A DNA stretch of 64,000 nucleotides from Azospirillum brasilense (lineage in GTDB: Bacteria; Pseudomonadota; Alphaproteobacteria; Azospirillales; Azospirillaceae): assembly GCF_001315015.1 (NCBI RefSeq), contig NZ_CP012916.1, forward strand, positions 62,001 to 126,000, given 5' to 3'. Both the position numbers and the translations under genes were made by a program. The notes beneath the pieces are model-generated. The model was given only the letters and a program-made list of their open reading frames with translations, did no database searches and was not told the origin of the DNA. Positions 56,010 through 64,000 of this stretch are shown piece by piece (within the stretch, counting starts at the first letter, position 1; the number at the start of each line of letters is the position of its first letter).

Positions 56010-57410
56010 TTACGGCATGGGCTGCGTGTAACCATAGGTGGCTTCTACCGCGGCCGCCAGCCGCAGCACCGCCGCGTCGGACAGACGCGGACCGGCGATC
56101 TGGAGCCCAACGGGGAGTCCACCGCTCTCCGTCAGCCCGCAAGGGACCGAGCAGGCCGGTGCGTAGCAGTGATTGAACAGCGGCGTGAAGACCGCGTGCC
56201 CGCGTGGCGTCACCGGACGCCCGTCGATGGTGGCGGGGCCGAGCCGGTCGAACGGCCAAGCGGTGACCGGAGTCGTCGGGCAGACCAGCAGGTCGTAGCG
56301 CGTGAAGAGGGCGGCCAGTGCGCGGTACGCCTCTTCCCGCAGGTGCAGGGCGCGGGCGACCTCCGCGCCGCTGGTGCGCAGGCCGGCGTCGATCTGCTGC
56401 CCGATGTCCGGGTCGAACAGCTCCGGCGCCGCGCGGAAGCGCTCGCCGTAGAGCGCGGCGAGGCCGGCGAACTGGAGGGGCATCAGGCCGTTTTCCCCGG
56501 CGCCCTCGGGCCAGACCGGGTCGGCCTCCTCGACGATGGCCCCGGCATCGGCGAGGCGGTGGACGGCGCGCTCCACGCAGGCCGCGACCTCCGGGTCCAC
56601 GGGGGCGTCCAGACCCAGCCGCCGGGAGTAGGCGATGCGCAGGCCCGCCGGGTCGGGGTTGGCGGCGGCACGGACGAAGGAGCCGGATACCGCCACCGAT
56701 TGCGGGTCGCGCGGGTCCGGCCCGGCCAGCGCGTCGAGCATCAGCGCCACGTCGGCGACGGAGCGGGCCATCTGGCCGATCACCGAATTGCCGAACACCG
56801 GCTCGGCGAAGCCGACGGGGTGGGGGACGATTCCGGCCGAGGGCTTCATGCCGACCACCCCGACATGGGCCGCCGGCCGGCGGGTGGAGCCGCCGCCGTC
56901 GGTGCAGAGCGCCAGCGGCGCCAGCCCCGCCGCCACCGCGCTGGCCGCCCCGCCGGAGGAGCCGCCGGGGGTCAGCGACAGGTCCCAGGGATTGCGGGTC
57001 GGGCCGTGCAGGAGGTTGGTCGTCACCCCCTTGCAGGCGAATTCGGAGCAGTTGGTGATGCCCGCGAAGACGGCGCCCGCGGCGCGCAGCCGGGCCACCG
57101 CCACCGCGTCCTCCGGCGCCACGAAGCCCTCGAACAGCCGCGATCCCTGGCGGACCGGCTGGCCGCGCACCCAGATGTTGTCCTTCACCGTGAAGGGCAC
57201 GCCGAGCAGGGGCAGCGCCTCGCCCTGCGCGGCGCGCTGGTCGGCGGCCCGCGCCTCCGCCCGCCCGGCCTCCGGATCGAGATGAACGATGGCGTTCAGC
57301 CGCGGATTCTCCGCCGCGACCCGCTCCAGAAGGTCGTCGTAAAGGGCGGCGGCGCTGACCTCGCGGGCAGCGACCTGTTCGGCGATCCGGAGGGCGCTCA
57401 TCATGCGCAT
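56010..57410 (-). CDS. Amidase signature family hydrolase
   Basis: 466 residues with the full Ser-cisSer-Lys triad: Lys in GVPFTVKDNIW (~75), the glycine-rich TPGGSSGGAA with cis-Ser (~150) and nucleophile Ser in CTDGGGSTRRPA (~173). Members hydrolyse amides from glutaminyl-tRNA to allophanate; this one lacks an allophanate hydrolase C-terminal domain, and tRNA amidotransferase partners are absent. It overlaps the MFS gene by 10 bp, so a transported amide or ureide is a reasonable substrate. AAGGA precedes the ATG at 57410. Confidence 0.87.
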   Translation of the reverse strand: MRMMSALRIAEQVAAREVSAAALYDDLLERVAAENPRLNAIVHLDPEAGRAEARAADQRAAQGEALPLLGVPFTVKDNIWVRGQPVRQGSRLFEGFVAPEDAVAVARLRAAGAVFAGITNCSEFACKGVTTNLLHGPTRNPWDLSLTPGGSSGGAASAVAAGLAPLALCTDGGGSTRRPAAHVGVVGMKPSAGIVPHPVGFAEPVFGNSVIGQMARSVADVALMLDALAGPDPRDPQSVAVSGSFVRAAANPDPAGLRIAYSRRLGLDAPVDPEVAACVERAVHRLADAGAIVEEADPVWPEGAGENGLMPLQFAGLAALYGERFRAAPELFDPDIGQQIDAGLRTSGAEVARALHLREEAYRALAALFTRYDLLVCPTTPVTAWPFDRLGPATIDGRPVTPRGHAVFTPLFNHCYAPACSVPCGLTESGGLPVGLQIAGPRLSDAAVLRLAAAVEATYGYTQPMP

Positions 57411-58630
57411 GGGGTGTCCTTGGCGGCGGTGGAAAGGTCGGGGGTGGGGGCTGGCGGCAGGGGGACGACCAGCGCCGCGGCGCCGGCCAGCGCGACGGCG
57501 GCGGCGGCCAGATAGCCGGCGGAATAGCCGAAACCCCCGGCGACCAGCAGGCTGAACAGCGCCGGTCCGATGACCAGCCCGGCGTAGGCGATGGCGAGCA
57601 TGCCGCCCGTCGCCTCGCCCGCCCGGCCCGTCGGGGCGAGACGGGCGACCTCCGAGACGAACAGGCCGTTCCAGCCGCTCGCCGACAGGCCGAAGGCGGC
57701 GCAGACGGCCAGAAAGGCGGGCGCCGGCCAGCCGGGGGAGGCGATGGCGACGAGGGCGGCGGCGATGCTCATGGCGATGCCCAGCCCGGCGAGGATGACG
57801 CGGGGCGGCGCCCAGCGCGTCGCCACGAGGCCCCAGCCGACGCGCCCGATCAGCCCGGCGCCCTGCGCCACCGCCAGCGCCGTCCCGGCCAGCGGCAGGC
57901 TCCAGCCCAGTCCGGTCACCGCGAAACTGACCAGGAAGCCGTTCAGGCAGAGCTGCATGGCCGAGAAGGCGCAGACCGCCATGGCCAGCCGGCGCAGCGC
58001 CGGTTCCCCGGCGACCAGATCGAGCGCGCGCTTCAGCGTGCCGCGGCCGGCGGGACGGGGGGCGGCGCGGTCGTCGCCGTCATGGCGGCGGGCCAGCGGC
58101 TCCAGGACGAGCGCCAGCACGGCGGTGGCGCCGGCCACGACCAGCAGGCTGGCCTGCCAGCCGACGGACAGGACCAGCAGTGGCACGGCGAACCCAGCGG
58201 CCATGCCGCCGAACTGGTTGCCGGTCTGGCGCAGCGAGAAGACCAGCGGCCGCTTCTCCGGCGGGGTCAGCCGGGACAGCAGCTGCGTGCTGGCCGGGGT
58301 CTCCGGGCCGAAGGCGAAGCCCAGCGCCAGCGCCCCCAGCAGGAAGGCGATGGGAAGGGCGCTGGCCGACAGCAGCGCGGCCCCGGCGGCGGCGAGCAGG
58401 CAGGCCTGGCAGGTGCGGATCGCTCCCCAGCGCGCGATCAGCCCGCCCGCCCCCAGCGACGCGGGGATGGCGGCGGTGAAGACGACCGCGGTATAAAGGC
58501 CGAGAAGCCCCGGATCGACCCCCAGGTCGGGCGCCGCCTGCGGCGCGATCACCGGGATGGCGAAGAGACACAGCCCGACGAACGCCTGAACCGCCGCCAT
58601 GGCGATCAGAGGCAGCAACCAGACGTTCAT
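57401..58630 (-). CDS. Major facilitator superfamily transporter
   Basis: 409 residues with about twelve hydrophobic segments. LTPPEKRPLVFSLRQTGNQFGGMAAGFAVPLL matches the motif of the cyanate/nitrate-type MFS subgroup. A cytoplasmic loop (~190-215) separates the two halves. Start at 58630 (GGAG 5 bp upstream). Co-transcribed with the amidase by 10-bp overlap; divergent from the hydroxyisourate-hydrolase-like gene 30 bp away. Likely imports or exports a small nitrogenous compound. Confidence 0.85.
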   Translation of the reverse strand: MNVWLLPLIAMAAVQAFVGLCLFAIPVIAPQAAPDLGVDPGLLGLYTAVVFTAAIPASLGAGGLIARWGAIRTCQACLLAAAGAALLSASALPIAFLLGALALGFAFGPETPASTQLLSRLTPPEKRPLVFSLRQTGNQFGGMAAGFAVPLLVLSVGWQASLLVVAGATAVLALVLEPLARRHDGDDRAAPRPAGRGTLKRALDLVAGEPALRRLAMAVCAFSAMQLCLNGFLVSFAVTGLGWSLPLAGTALAVAQGAGLIGRVGWGLVATRWAPPRVILAGLGIAMSIAAALVAIASPGWPAPAFLAVCAAFGLSASGWNGLFVSEVARLAPTGRAGEATGGMLAIAYAGLVIGPALFSLLVAGGFGYSAGYLAAAAVALAGAAALVVPLPPAPTPDLSTAAKDTPCA

Positions 58631-58660
58631 GGGAACTCCACACAGGAAAGGGACGGGCCG

Positions 58661-59017
58661 ATGGCCGGCGGGATTTCGTTGCATGCGGTGGACGTGGCGC
58701 GCGGGGTGCCCGCCGAGGGGATGCGGGTGGAACTCTATGCTTTGCGGGACGGACAGCGGGGCAAGCTAGCGGAAAGCCGTTTGTGTGCCAATGGCGCGCT
58801 TGATCATCCGGTGGTCGGCGGGGCGGGCGTGACGGCGGGCGTCTACGAGGCGGTGTTCCACATCGGCCCTTGGCTGCGCGCGCAAGGCGTGGGGGCGGCG
58901 GAACCGGCCTTCCTGGAGGAGGCGCCGTTCCGCTTCACCGTCACCGACGTGGACCAGCACTACCATCTGCCGCTGAAGTTCACCCCCTGGGGCTATTCCC
59001 TGTTCCGGGGAGCATAA
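58661..59017 (+). CDS. 5-hydroxyisourate hydrolase-like (transthyretin-related) protein with altered C-terminal motif
   Basis: 118 residues. N-terminal ISLHAVDVARGVPA matches the family's H-x-x-D signature, and HYHLPLKFTPWGYSLFRGA matches the C-terminal region including the catalytic His. The canonical YRGS ending reads FRGA here, losing the Tyr hydroxyl and the last Ser. Active relatives convert 5-hydroxyisourate to OHCU in urate breakdown. AGGAAAGGG lies upstream. Its stop is 1 bp from the convergent permease stop. Could be a functional variant or a diverged homologue; next to an amidase and transporter it supports a purine or ureide theme. Confidence 0.8.
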   Translation: MAGGISLHAVDVARGVPAEGMRVELYALRDGQRGKLAESRLCANGALDHPVVGGAGVTAGVYEAVFHIGPWLRAQGVGAAEPAFLEEAPFRFTVTDVDQHYHLPLKFTPWGYSLFRGA

Positions 59018-59018
59018 G

Positions 59019-59834
59019 TCAGCGGAGCTGGCGCGACAGGCCGGCGACCCGCTCCATCACCACCATCGCCAGGACGGTGACGGCGATCAGCACGCCGGAC
59101 ACCGCCGCGGCGCGGACGTCCAGGCTGTTCTCCAGGATCTGCCACATGCGGATGGGCAGCACCTCGTTGCGGGCGTCGGCCATGAACAGCGACACCGGGA
59201 TGTTGTCGAAGCTCGACATGAAGGCGATGAAGGCCCCGGCGCCGATGCCGTTGCGGATGGTCGGCAGCGTCACCCGGCGGAAGGTGTAGAGGCGCCCGGC
59301 CCCCAGGCTCTCGGAGCTTTCCAGGAGCGCCGGGTCGAGCTGGGCGAGGCTCGCCAGCGTGGTGCGCAGGACGTAGGGCACGCTGACCACGATATGGCCG
59401 ATGGCCAGCGTCAGGAAGGACAGCTCCACCCCCGCCGTGCTGAAGAACACCAGCGAGGCGAGGCCGAAGGCCAGCGCCGGCAGGACCAGCGGCGACATGA
59501 ACAGCGCGTCGAGCCCGCGCGCCCAGGCCCGCCGGCTGCGCCCGATGGCCAGCGCGGCGGCGGTGCCCAGCGCCACCGACACGGCGGTCACCACGGCGCC
59601 CAGCTTCAGGCTGACCAGGGCGGCGTCCTGGAGCTGCCACGCGTCGATCAGCGAGGCGTACCAGCGCAGGCTATAGGACGGCGGCGGGAACTTCAGCGAA
59701 TAGCCATCGGTGAAGGAGGTGACGAGCACCACCAGGGTCGGCGCCGCCAGCAGCAGCAGCGCCGCACCGGCGAGCGTGCCCATGACGAGGCCGAAGGAGG
59801 CGCTTCCCAGGGTCGGGCGCTGCATGTCAGGCAT
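59019..59834 (-). CDS. ABC transporter permease (PotC-like)
   Basis: 271 residues with six membrane segments and an EAA-type loop around SSESLGAGRLYTFRRVTLPTIR. Opens with a hydrophobic segment LAGAALLLLAAPTLVVLVTSF typical of spermidine/putrescine-type permeases. Overlaps the PotB-like gene by 8 bp. Forms the channel with it for the importer encoded by the four-gene PotA-D-B-C-ordered run. Confidence 0.9.
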   Translation of the reverse strand: MPDMQRPTLGSASFGLVMGTLAGAALLLLAAPTLVVLVTSFTDGYSLKFPPPSYSLRWYASLIDAWQLQDAALVSLKLGAVVTAVSVALGTAAALAIGRSRRAWARGLDALFMSPLVLPALAFGLASLVFFSTAGVELSFLTLAIGHIVVSVPYVLRTTLASLAQLDPALLESSESLGAGRLYTFRRVTLPTIRNGIGAGAFIAFMSSFDNIPVSLFMADARNEVLPIRMWQILENSLDVRAAAVSGVLIAVTVLAMVVMERVAGLSRQLR

Positions 59835-60717
59835 GGACGTACCCCTTGCTGGCGCGGCCCAGCAGGTTGAACAGCATCACGACGCCCAGCACCGACACCA
59901 TGAAGACGATGGAGATGGCGGCGGCGAAGGGCCAGTTGTGGAGCGTGATGGTCTGTTGATAGATGTATTGCGGCATGAACAGCATCTGCCCGCCGCCGAC
60001 CAGCGACTGGGTGATGAAGGCGGTGACGGCGGCGGCGTAGGTCAGCAGGCAGCCGGCGACGATTCCCGGCAGGCTCAGTGGCAGCGTCACCTTGAGGAAG
60101 CCCCGCCACGGCCCGGCGCCCAGCGCTGCCGAGGCGTCAAGCAGGTTGGGATCGAGCCGCGACAGGGTGGTGATGAGCGGCAGCACCATCAGCGGCATCT
60201 GCACCTGCACCAGGGCGGCGACCAGACCGCCTTCGGTGTAGAGCAGGCGCAGCGGCGTCTCCGCCAGACCCAGCGACAGCAGCAGGTTGTTGACGATGCC
60301 GTCCCGCCCCAGGATGACGATCCAGGCGAAGGTGCGGACCACGACGGAGGTCAGCAGCGGCAGGATGATGACGAGGATCAGCGCCGACTGCATCCGCGGC
60401 CCGCTGCGGGTGTAGAGCCAGGCCAGCGGATAGCCGAACAGCAGGGTTAGCGCCGTGACCTTCACCCCCAGCAGCAGCGTGCTGCCGAGCACGGCCAGAT
60501 TGAAGGTGTCTCCGAAGAAGCGGATGTACTGGTCCAGCCCGAACCGCGTCATCTCCGCGTCGGCGTAGAGGCTGACGGCGACCAGCAGGAGCAGCGGCGT
60601 CACGAAGAACACCGCGAAGAAGGCGGCCAGCGGCAGCGCCAGCGTCCATTCCCGCCCGATGCGGGGCCGTGCGGCGGTCGCGGGTCCGGCAAGGCCGGGG
60701 GCGGTGATGGCGGTCAT
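59827..60717 (-). CDS. ABC transporter permease (PotB-like)
   Basis: 296 residues from ATG 60717; the frame continuing upstream into the binding-protein gene is a shadow. Six membrane segments, with the ATPase-contact loop ASAALGAGPWRGFLKVTLPLSLPG. The QTITLHNWPFAAAIS stretch is typical of PotB-type permeases. Partner of the PotC-like permease. Confidence 0.9.
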   Translation of the reverse strand: MTAITAPGLAGPATAARPRIGREWTLALPLAAFFAVFFVTPLLLLVAVSLYADAEMTRFGLDQYIRFFGDTFNLAVLGSTLLLGVKVTALTLLFGYPLAWLYTRSGPRMQSALILVIILPLLTSVVVRTFAWIVILGRDGIVNNLLLSLGLAETPLRLLYTEGGLVAALVQVQMPLMVLPLITTLSRLDPNLLDASAALGAGPWRGFLKVTLPLSLPGIVAGCLLTYAAAVTAFITQSLVGGGQMLFMPQYIYQQTITLHNWPFAAAISIVFMVSVLGVVMLFNLLGRASKGYVHA

Positions 60718-60742
60718 GGGGTGGAGTCCTGTGGGGGCAATT

Positions 60743-60785
60743 GCCTTCTTAGCCCTCTCCCCAGAGGGGAGAGGGCTAAGAAGGC
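60743..60785. repeat. Extended CCCTCTCCCC hairpin, copy 4
   Basis: Perfect 20-bp inverted repeat (60743-60762 and 60766-60785) with an AGA loop, whose inner ten pairs are the same CCCTCTCCCC/GGGGAGAGGG arms seen at 3346 and 9125. As with the copy at 9125 it lies between a binding-protein gene and its permease genes. Confidence 0.85.
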
Positions 60786-60824
60786 CAATCCGGAGAGGGT
60801 TGGGTGGGGGCCCGTTTCCCGCAC

Positions 60825-61871
60825 TTACACCTTGATCTCCTTGTTGAACCGCTCGATCCAGCCGGCGCGGTTCTGGTTGATCACCGACCAGTCGTGGAAC
60901 ACGAAGGACGCCTTCAACTCCTCCTGGTCCTTGGCGATCATGCGGGCGATGTCGCCGTCCATCTGCACCTTCGAGTTCGTCGGGATGACGTAGAAGGGCG
61001 CCTGCATCAGCTTGGTCTGGACCTCCGGCGCCATGGCGGATTCGATGAGCGCCGCCGCCAGCTTGGCGTTGGGGGAATTCTTGGTGATGTGGGCGGTGGT
61101 CAGGAAGGCGATGGTGCCGGTCTTCGGCTTGGCGAACTCCACCGGCACGCCGCGGGCGCGCAGGATCTGGATGGCGTTGAAGTTGCCCGGGGAGATGTCG
61201 ATCTGGCCCTGCTGGAACAGGGTGGCGAGCGCGCCGGGGTTGGGCGCCACGGCGCCGAGATTCGGCTGAAGCTCCTTGAGCGCGGCGAAGGCCGGCTCGA
61301 TGTCGTTCTCGCCGCCGCCGCGGGTCTTCGCCAGCTCGACCATGAACGCGGTGCCGAGCGTCGAGTTCATGTTGGTGATGCCGACGCGGCCCTTGTACTC
61401 CGGCTTCCACAGGTCGTCCCAGCTCGTCGGCGGGGTCTTGACCTTCTCCGGGTTGTAGGTGATGCCGACCGCCTGGAAGAAGATGCCCGGCCCTTCGGGA
61501 AGCTGGGCCACCGGCAGCAGGTCCTGGTAGTTCTTGCTGTCCGCGACGGGGAATGGGGCGGCCAGATCCTGGCCGATCACCGACAGGCGCGGGCCGGGGT
61601 CCATCAGCATCACGTCGATCGGCGGGTTGGCCTTGGCGGCGGACACCTTGGCGATCATGTCCACCGACAGCATCGGGTCCAGCGCGATGTCGGCGTTGCC
61701 CGTGGCCTTGCGGAAATGCGGGACGATGACGTCGCGGTGGGCTTCCTCCCAGCTTCCGGTGAAGGTGGCGAACACCAGCTTGCGCGCCTGCGCCCAGCTC
61801 ATGCCGGGGAACAGGGACATGGCGCCGAGCGTGAGGCCGGCGGCGAGGATCTGGCGGCGGTCGAGGGTCAT
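60825..61871 (-). CDS. ABC transporter periplasmic binding protein (PotD-like, family 1/8)
   Basis: 348 residues with an N-terminal export signal containing twin arginines (LDRRQILAAGLTLGAMSLFPGMSWA), so Tat-dependent export is likely. The mature part has the fold and motifs of spermidine/putrescine or Fe3+/thiamine-type binding proteins (TFTGSWEEAHRDVIVPHF, PPTSWDDLWKPEYKGRVGITN). Ligand unknown; neighbours acting on amides and ureides make a nitrogenous ligand plausible. Second gene of the run after the ATPase. Confidence 0.9.
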   Translation of the reverse strand: MTLDRRQILAAGLTLGAMSLFPGMSWAQARKLVFATFTGSWEEAHRDVIVPHFRKATGNADIALDPMLSVDMIAKVSAAKANPPIDVMLMDPGPRLSVIGQDLAAPFPVADSKNYQDLLPVAQLPEGPGIFFQAVGITYNPEKVKTPPTSWDDLWKPEYKGRVGITNMNSTLGTAFMVELAKTRGGGENDIEPAFAALKELQPNLGAVAPNPGALATLFQQGQIDISPGNFNAIQILRARGVPVEFAKPKTGTIAFLTTAHITKNSPNAKLAAALIESAMAPEVQTKLMQAPFYVIPTNSKVQMDGDIARMIAKDQEELKASFVFHDWSVINQNRAGWIERFNKEIKV

Positions 61872-61917
61872 CGGCGGGCACTCCAGGGGGAGGAGAAGAA
61901 GAGGGGGAGGGGAGGAA

Positions 61918-63081
61918 TCAGGCGCCCGCGGGAACGGCGAAGGCGCGGCAGGTCTGGGGGGAGACGGGTTGCAGCCGGACCGGCGTGCCGGGCGCGCGCA
62001 GCGCGGCGCCGGCCACGCGCGGCTCGGTCACCTTCACCTGCCCGCCATCGGCGGTGCGCACCTCGTAGACGACCACGGGGCCGAGCGGCAGGGCGAGGTC
62101 CACGGTGCCGGCGATCTGCTGGGGCGCCGCCTCGGTGGCGAGCCGCAGGTTTTCCGGGCGCACGCAGAGGATGGCGGGGTCGCCGGCGGCCAGCGCGGCG
62201 TCGGGGGTGACGGCGGTCAGAACGGTGCCGGCCTCCAGCGCCACCTCGGCGACGCTGCCGGAGGCGCGGACGACGCGGCCCCGCAACTGGTTGGCGCTGC
62301 CGACGAAGCCGTTGACGAACAGGGTCCCGGGACGGTCGTAGACGTCTTCCGGCGTGCCGAACTGCTCCAGCTTGCCCCGGCTCAACACGGCGATGCGGTC
62401 GGCCATGCTCAGCGCCTCCTCCTGGTCGTGGGTGACCATGATGGTGGTGATGCCGAAGCGGCGCTGGAGCTGCTTGATCTCGATCTGCATGTCCAGCCGC
62501 AGATTCTTGTCGAGCGCCGCGAAGGGCTCGTCGAGCAGCAGGATGCTCGGCTGGATGGCCAGGGCGCGGGCCAGCGCCACGCGCTGCTGCTGCCCGCCGG
62601 ACAGCTGTTTGGGGAAGCGGTCCCGCATGGCGTCCAGCTTCACCAGACCCAGCATCGCCTCCACCCGAGCCCGCACGGCGTCGCGGGCGGCACCCCGCGC
62701 CTCCAGCCCGTAGGCAACGTTCTGCGCCACGGTCATGTGCGGGAACAGGGCGTAATTCTGGAACACGATGCCGACGCCACGCCCGGCGGGCGGAAGGCTG
62801 TCGACCACGCGGTCGCCGATGACGACGCGGCCGAGCGTCTGCGCCTGGAATCCGGCGAGGATGCGCAGCAGCGTGGTCTTGCCGCAGCCGGACGGCCCCA
62901 GCAAGGCCACCAGCTCGCCCGCCTTGATCTCCAGCGTCACGTTGTCCACGGCGGTCGAGGCGCCGAAGCGGTGGGTGATGCCGTCCAGCGTCACCGCGAC
63001 GCCCGCTGGCGCTGCGGGAGCCTCCGCGGCGGGCTGCGGGGACGGGTGGCGGTGCGAACGGGCGGATTGGAGTGCGGCCAT
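61918..63081 (-). CDS. ABC transporter ATP-binding protein (PotA-like)
   Basis: 387 residues from ATG 63081; a GTG at 63105 is possible. Walker A GPSGCGKT (~62), Q-loop FQNYALFPHM, signature LSGGQQQR, Walker B ILLLDEPFAALD and H-loop MVTHDQEEA, then a C-terminal TOBE regulatory domain (~270-385), the layout of PotA/FbpC/MalK ATPases. First gene of the potA-D-B-C-type run. An N-terminal ~35-residue Ala/Pro-rich extension precedes the ATPase domain. Confidence 0.93.
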   Translation of the reverse strand: MAALQSARSHRHPSPQPAAEAPAAPAGVAVTLDGITHRFGASTAVDNVTLEIKAGELVALLGPSGCGKTTLLRILAGFQAQTLGRVVIGDRVVDSLPPAGRGVGIVFQNYALFPHMTVAQNVAYGLEARGAARDAVRARVEAMLGLVKLDAMRDRFPKQLSGGQQQRVALARALAIQPSILLLDEPFAALDKNLRLDMQIEIKQLQRRFGITTIMVTHDQEEALSMADRIAVLSRGKLEQFGTPEDVYDRPGTLFVNGFVGSANQLRGRVVRASGSVAEVALEAGTVLTAVTPDAALAAGDPAILCVRPENLRLATEAAPQQIAGTVDLALPLGPVVVYEVRTADGGQVKVTEPRVAGAALRAPGTPVRLQPVSPQTCRAFAVPAGA

Positions 63082-63281
63082 GGGGCGTGTCCTGGTAGGG
63101 CGCACCGGCGGAAACCCCGGTGGCGCGTCGCAGGACAGAGGGAGAGCAACCCGCGTGCCATTCCCATGGGGTCAGGGACGGCCCGGCCCCGAACCCCCGC
63201 ATACTCTGGTGTTCACCCCAAGGGCATCGCTCGGGCGCGCCGCGCCGCTGGGCAGACTGCCCGCTGAATGTGCCTAAAAAT

Positions 63282-63293
63282 TAAGCGCCGCTT
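63282..63293 (-). terminator. Weak terminator candidate after Anbu-type gene
   Basis: On the minus strand AAGC-GGC-GCTT followed by AATTTTTA, about 14 bp after the stop. The stem is short, so confidence is low. Confidence 0.3.
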
Positions 63294-63306
63294 TGGCCCG
63301 TTTCCG

Positions 63307-64000
63307 TCAGTCGGCCCAGCGCGGCGGCGGCAAGGAGCGGAACGCCTCGCGGAGCGCCTGGGACCAGCCGTCGCTGATCTCCTTGAAGCAGGGATCATCC
63401 TCGCCGATCCGCCGCTTCGTCTCCAGCTTCAGGGAATCGCGGCGGTAGGCGATCAGGTCGAGCGGAAGTCCGACCGTCAGGTTGGAGCGCAGCGTGCTGT
63501 CCATGGAAATCAGCACCAGCTTCATCCCTTCCTCGATCGGCGTGTTGTGGTTCAGCGCCCGGTCGAGGATCGGTTTGCCATACTTGTGCTCGCCAATCTG
63601 GAAGAAGGCGTTGTCGGCGGTCGCCTCGATGAAATTGCCGGCGGCGTAGACATGGAACAGCCGCACCCGGTCCCCGCGGATCTGGCCACCCAGAATGATG
63701 GACAGGTCGAAATCCACCCGCTGCTCCTTCAGCGCGTGGCCGTCCCGCTTCCACACCTGACGGACGGCGGCACCGACGAGCTGGGCCGCCTGGAACATGC
63801 CGTTCACGCTGCCGATGGTGCGGATCTCGCCGTCCAGTTCCACCCCTTCCTGGATCAGCGCGATCACCGACTGGGTCAGCGACAGGTTGCCGGCGGTCAT
63901 CAGGGCGATCATGCGGTCGCCCGGCTCCTCAAAGACGTGCATCTTGCTGAAGATGGAGATGTGGTCCACCCCCGCGTTGGTGCGCGTGTCCGACAGCATC
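63307..64000 (-). CDS. Anbu-type proteasome-related protease (COG3484), 5' end outside window
   Basis: About 231 C-terminal residues of a protein normally near 245. The visible start reads LSDTRTNAGVDHISIFSKMHVFEEPGDR, the segment that follows the N-terminal catalytic threonine strand in ancestral beta-subunit (Anbu) proteins, a HslV/20S-proteasome relative that self-assembles. EEGMKLVLISMDSTLRSNLTVGLPLDLIAY and ISDGWSQALREAFRSLP near the C-terminus fit the family. The methionine at 63999 lies inside the family's conserved region, so the true start is beyond the right edge. Role in bacteria is poorly defined. Confidence 0.88.
   Translation of the reverse strand, partial: MLSDTRTNAGVDHISIFSKMHVFEEPGDRMIALMTAGNLSLTQSVIALIQEGVELDGEIRTIGSVNGMFQAAQLVGAAVRQVWKRDGHALKEQRVDFDLSIILGGQIRGDRVRLFHVYAAGNFIEATADNAFFQIGEHKYGKPILDRALNHNTPIEEGMKLVLISMDSTLRSNLTVGLPLDLIAYRRDSLKLETKRRIGEDDPCFKEISDGWSQALREAFRSLPPPRWAD

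Overview
The window is GC-rich with tightly packed genes, many joined by 1-14 bp overlaps (ATGA junctions). Gene content (DppA-F and PotA-D type ABC systems, RNase J, an Anbu-type protease, UhpA/LuxR-type regulators, a consensus alphaproteobacterial general-stress promoter) points to an alphaproteobacterium. An Azospirillum-like member of the Rhodospirillales is my best guess, from impression and not from a search. There are no rRNA or tRNA genes, IS elements, phage genes or CRISPR arrays.

Layout. (1) 1-12.2 kb: a minus-strand run of ten genes that looks like one uptake-and-catabolism operon. In transcription order it encodes an M20 deacylase, a peptide-type ABC importer (binding protein, two permeases, one double ATPase), a ketopantoate-reductase-like enzyme, an N-carbamoyl-amino-acid/allantoate hydrolase-like enzyme, an acetylpolyamine/histone-deacetylase-like hydrolase, a thiamine-diphosphate enzyme and a beta-keto acid cleavage enzyme that runs off the left edge. 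A LysR regulator (12.4-13.4 kb) is divergent. (2) 13.8-44.2 kb: a surface or exopolysaccharide locus. Its centre is divergent at about 28.3-28.9 kb. Leftward run Wzc-type tyrosine kinase, an oxidoreductase-epimerase fusion, flippase, two GT4 glycosyltransferases and an O-antigen-ligase/polymerase. Rightward run UDP-xylose synthase, the initiating polyprenyl glycosylphosphotransferase, three more nucleotide-sugar epimerases, a WecG/TagA glycosyltransferase, another GT4 and UDP-glucose dehydrogenase. A DegT aminotransferase lies on the left flank. Two paralogous right-handed beta-helix proteins bracket the locus (13.8 and 42.7 kb); one carries an Ig-like domain and two CBM60-like modules. (3) 38.6-42.3 kb: four related UhpA/LuxR-type regulators whose receiver domains all lack the phospho-acceptor aspartate; one also lacks the DNA-binding domain. 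(4) 44.3-55.9 kb: a GH15 glucoamylase/trehalase-like enzyme with an EcfG-type stress promoter, a Tyr/Gly-rich BON protein, RNase J, small proteins, a methyltransferase, a patatin-like protein and a hybrid sensor kinase. (5) 56.0-63.1 kb: amidase, MFS transporter, hydroxyisourate-hydrolase-like protein and a PotABCD-type importer. (6) The right edge holds most of an Anbu-type proteasome-related protease.

How it fits together. UDP-glucose dehydrogenase and UDP-xylose synthase would supply UDP-glucuronate and UDP-xylose. The other epimerases and the aminotransferase would modify further sugars. The phosphotransferase starts the lipid-linked unit, the four glycosyltransferases extend it, and flippase, polymerase and Wzc-type co-polymerase export and polymerise it. 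No Wza-type outer-membrane exporter is present here. The pseudo-receiver regulators next door are candidate phosphorylation-independent controllers of this locus. The strongest leads for something undescribed are that regulator set, the paired beta-helix proteins and the fused oxidoreductase-epimerase.
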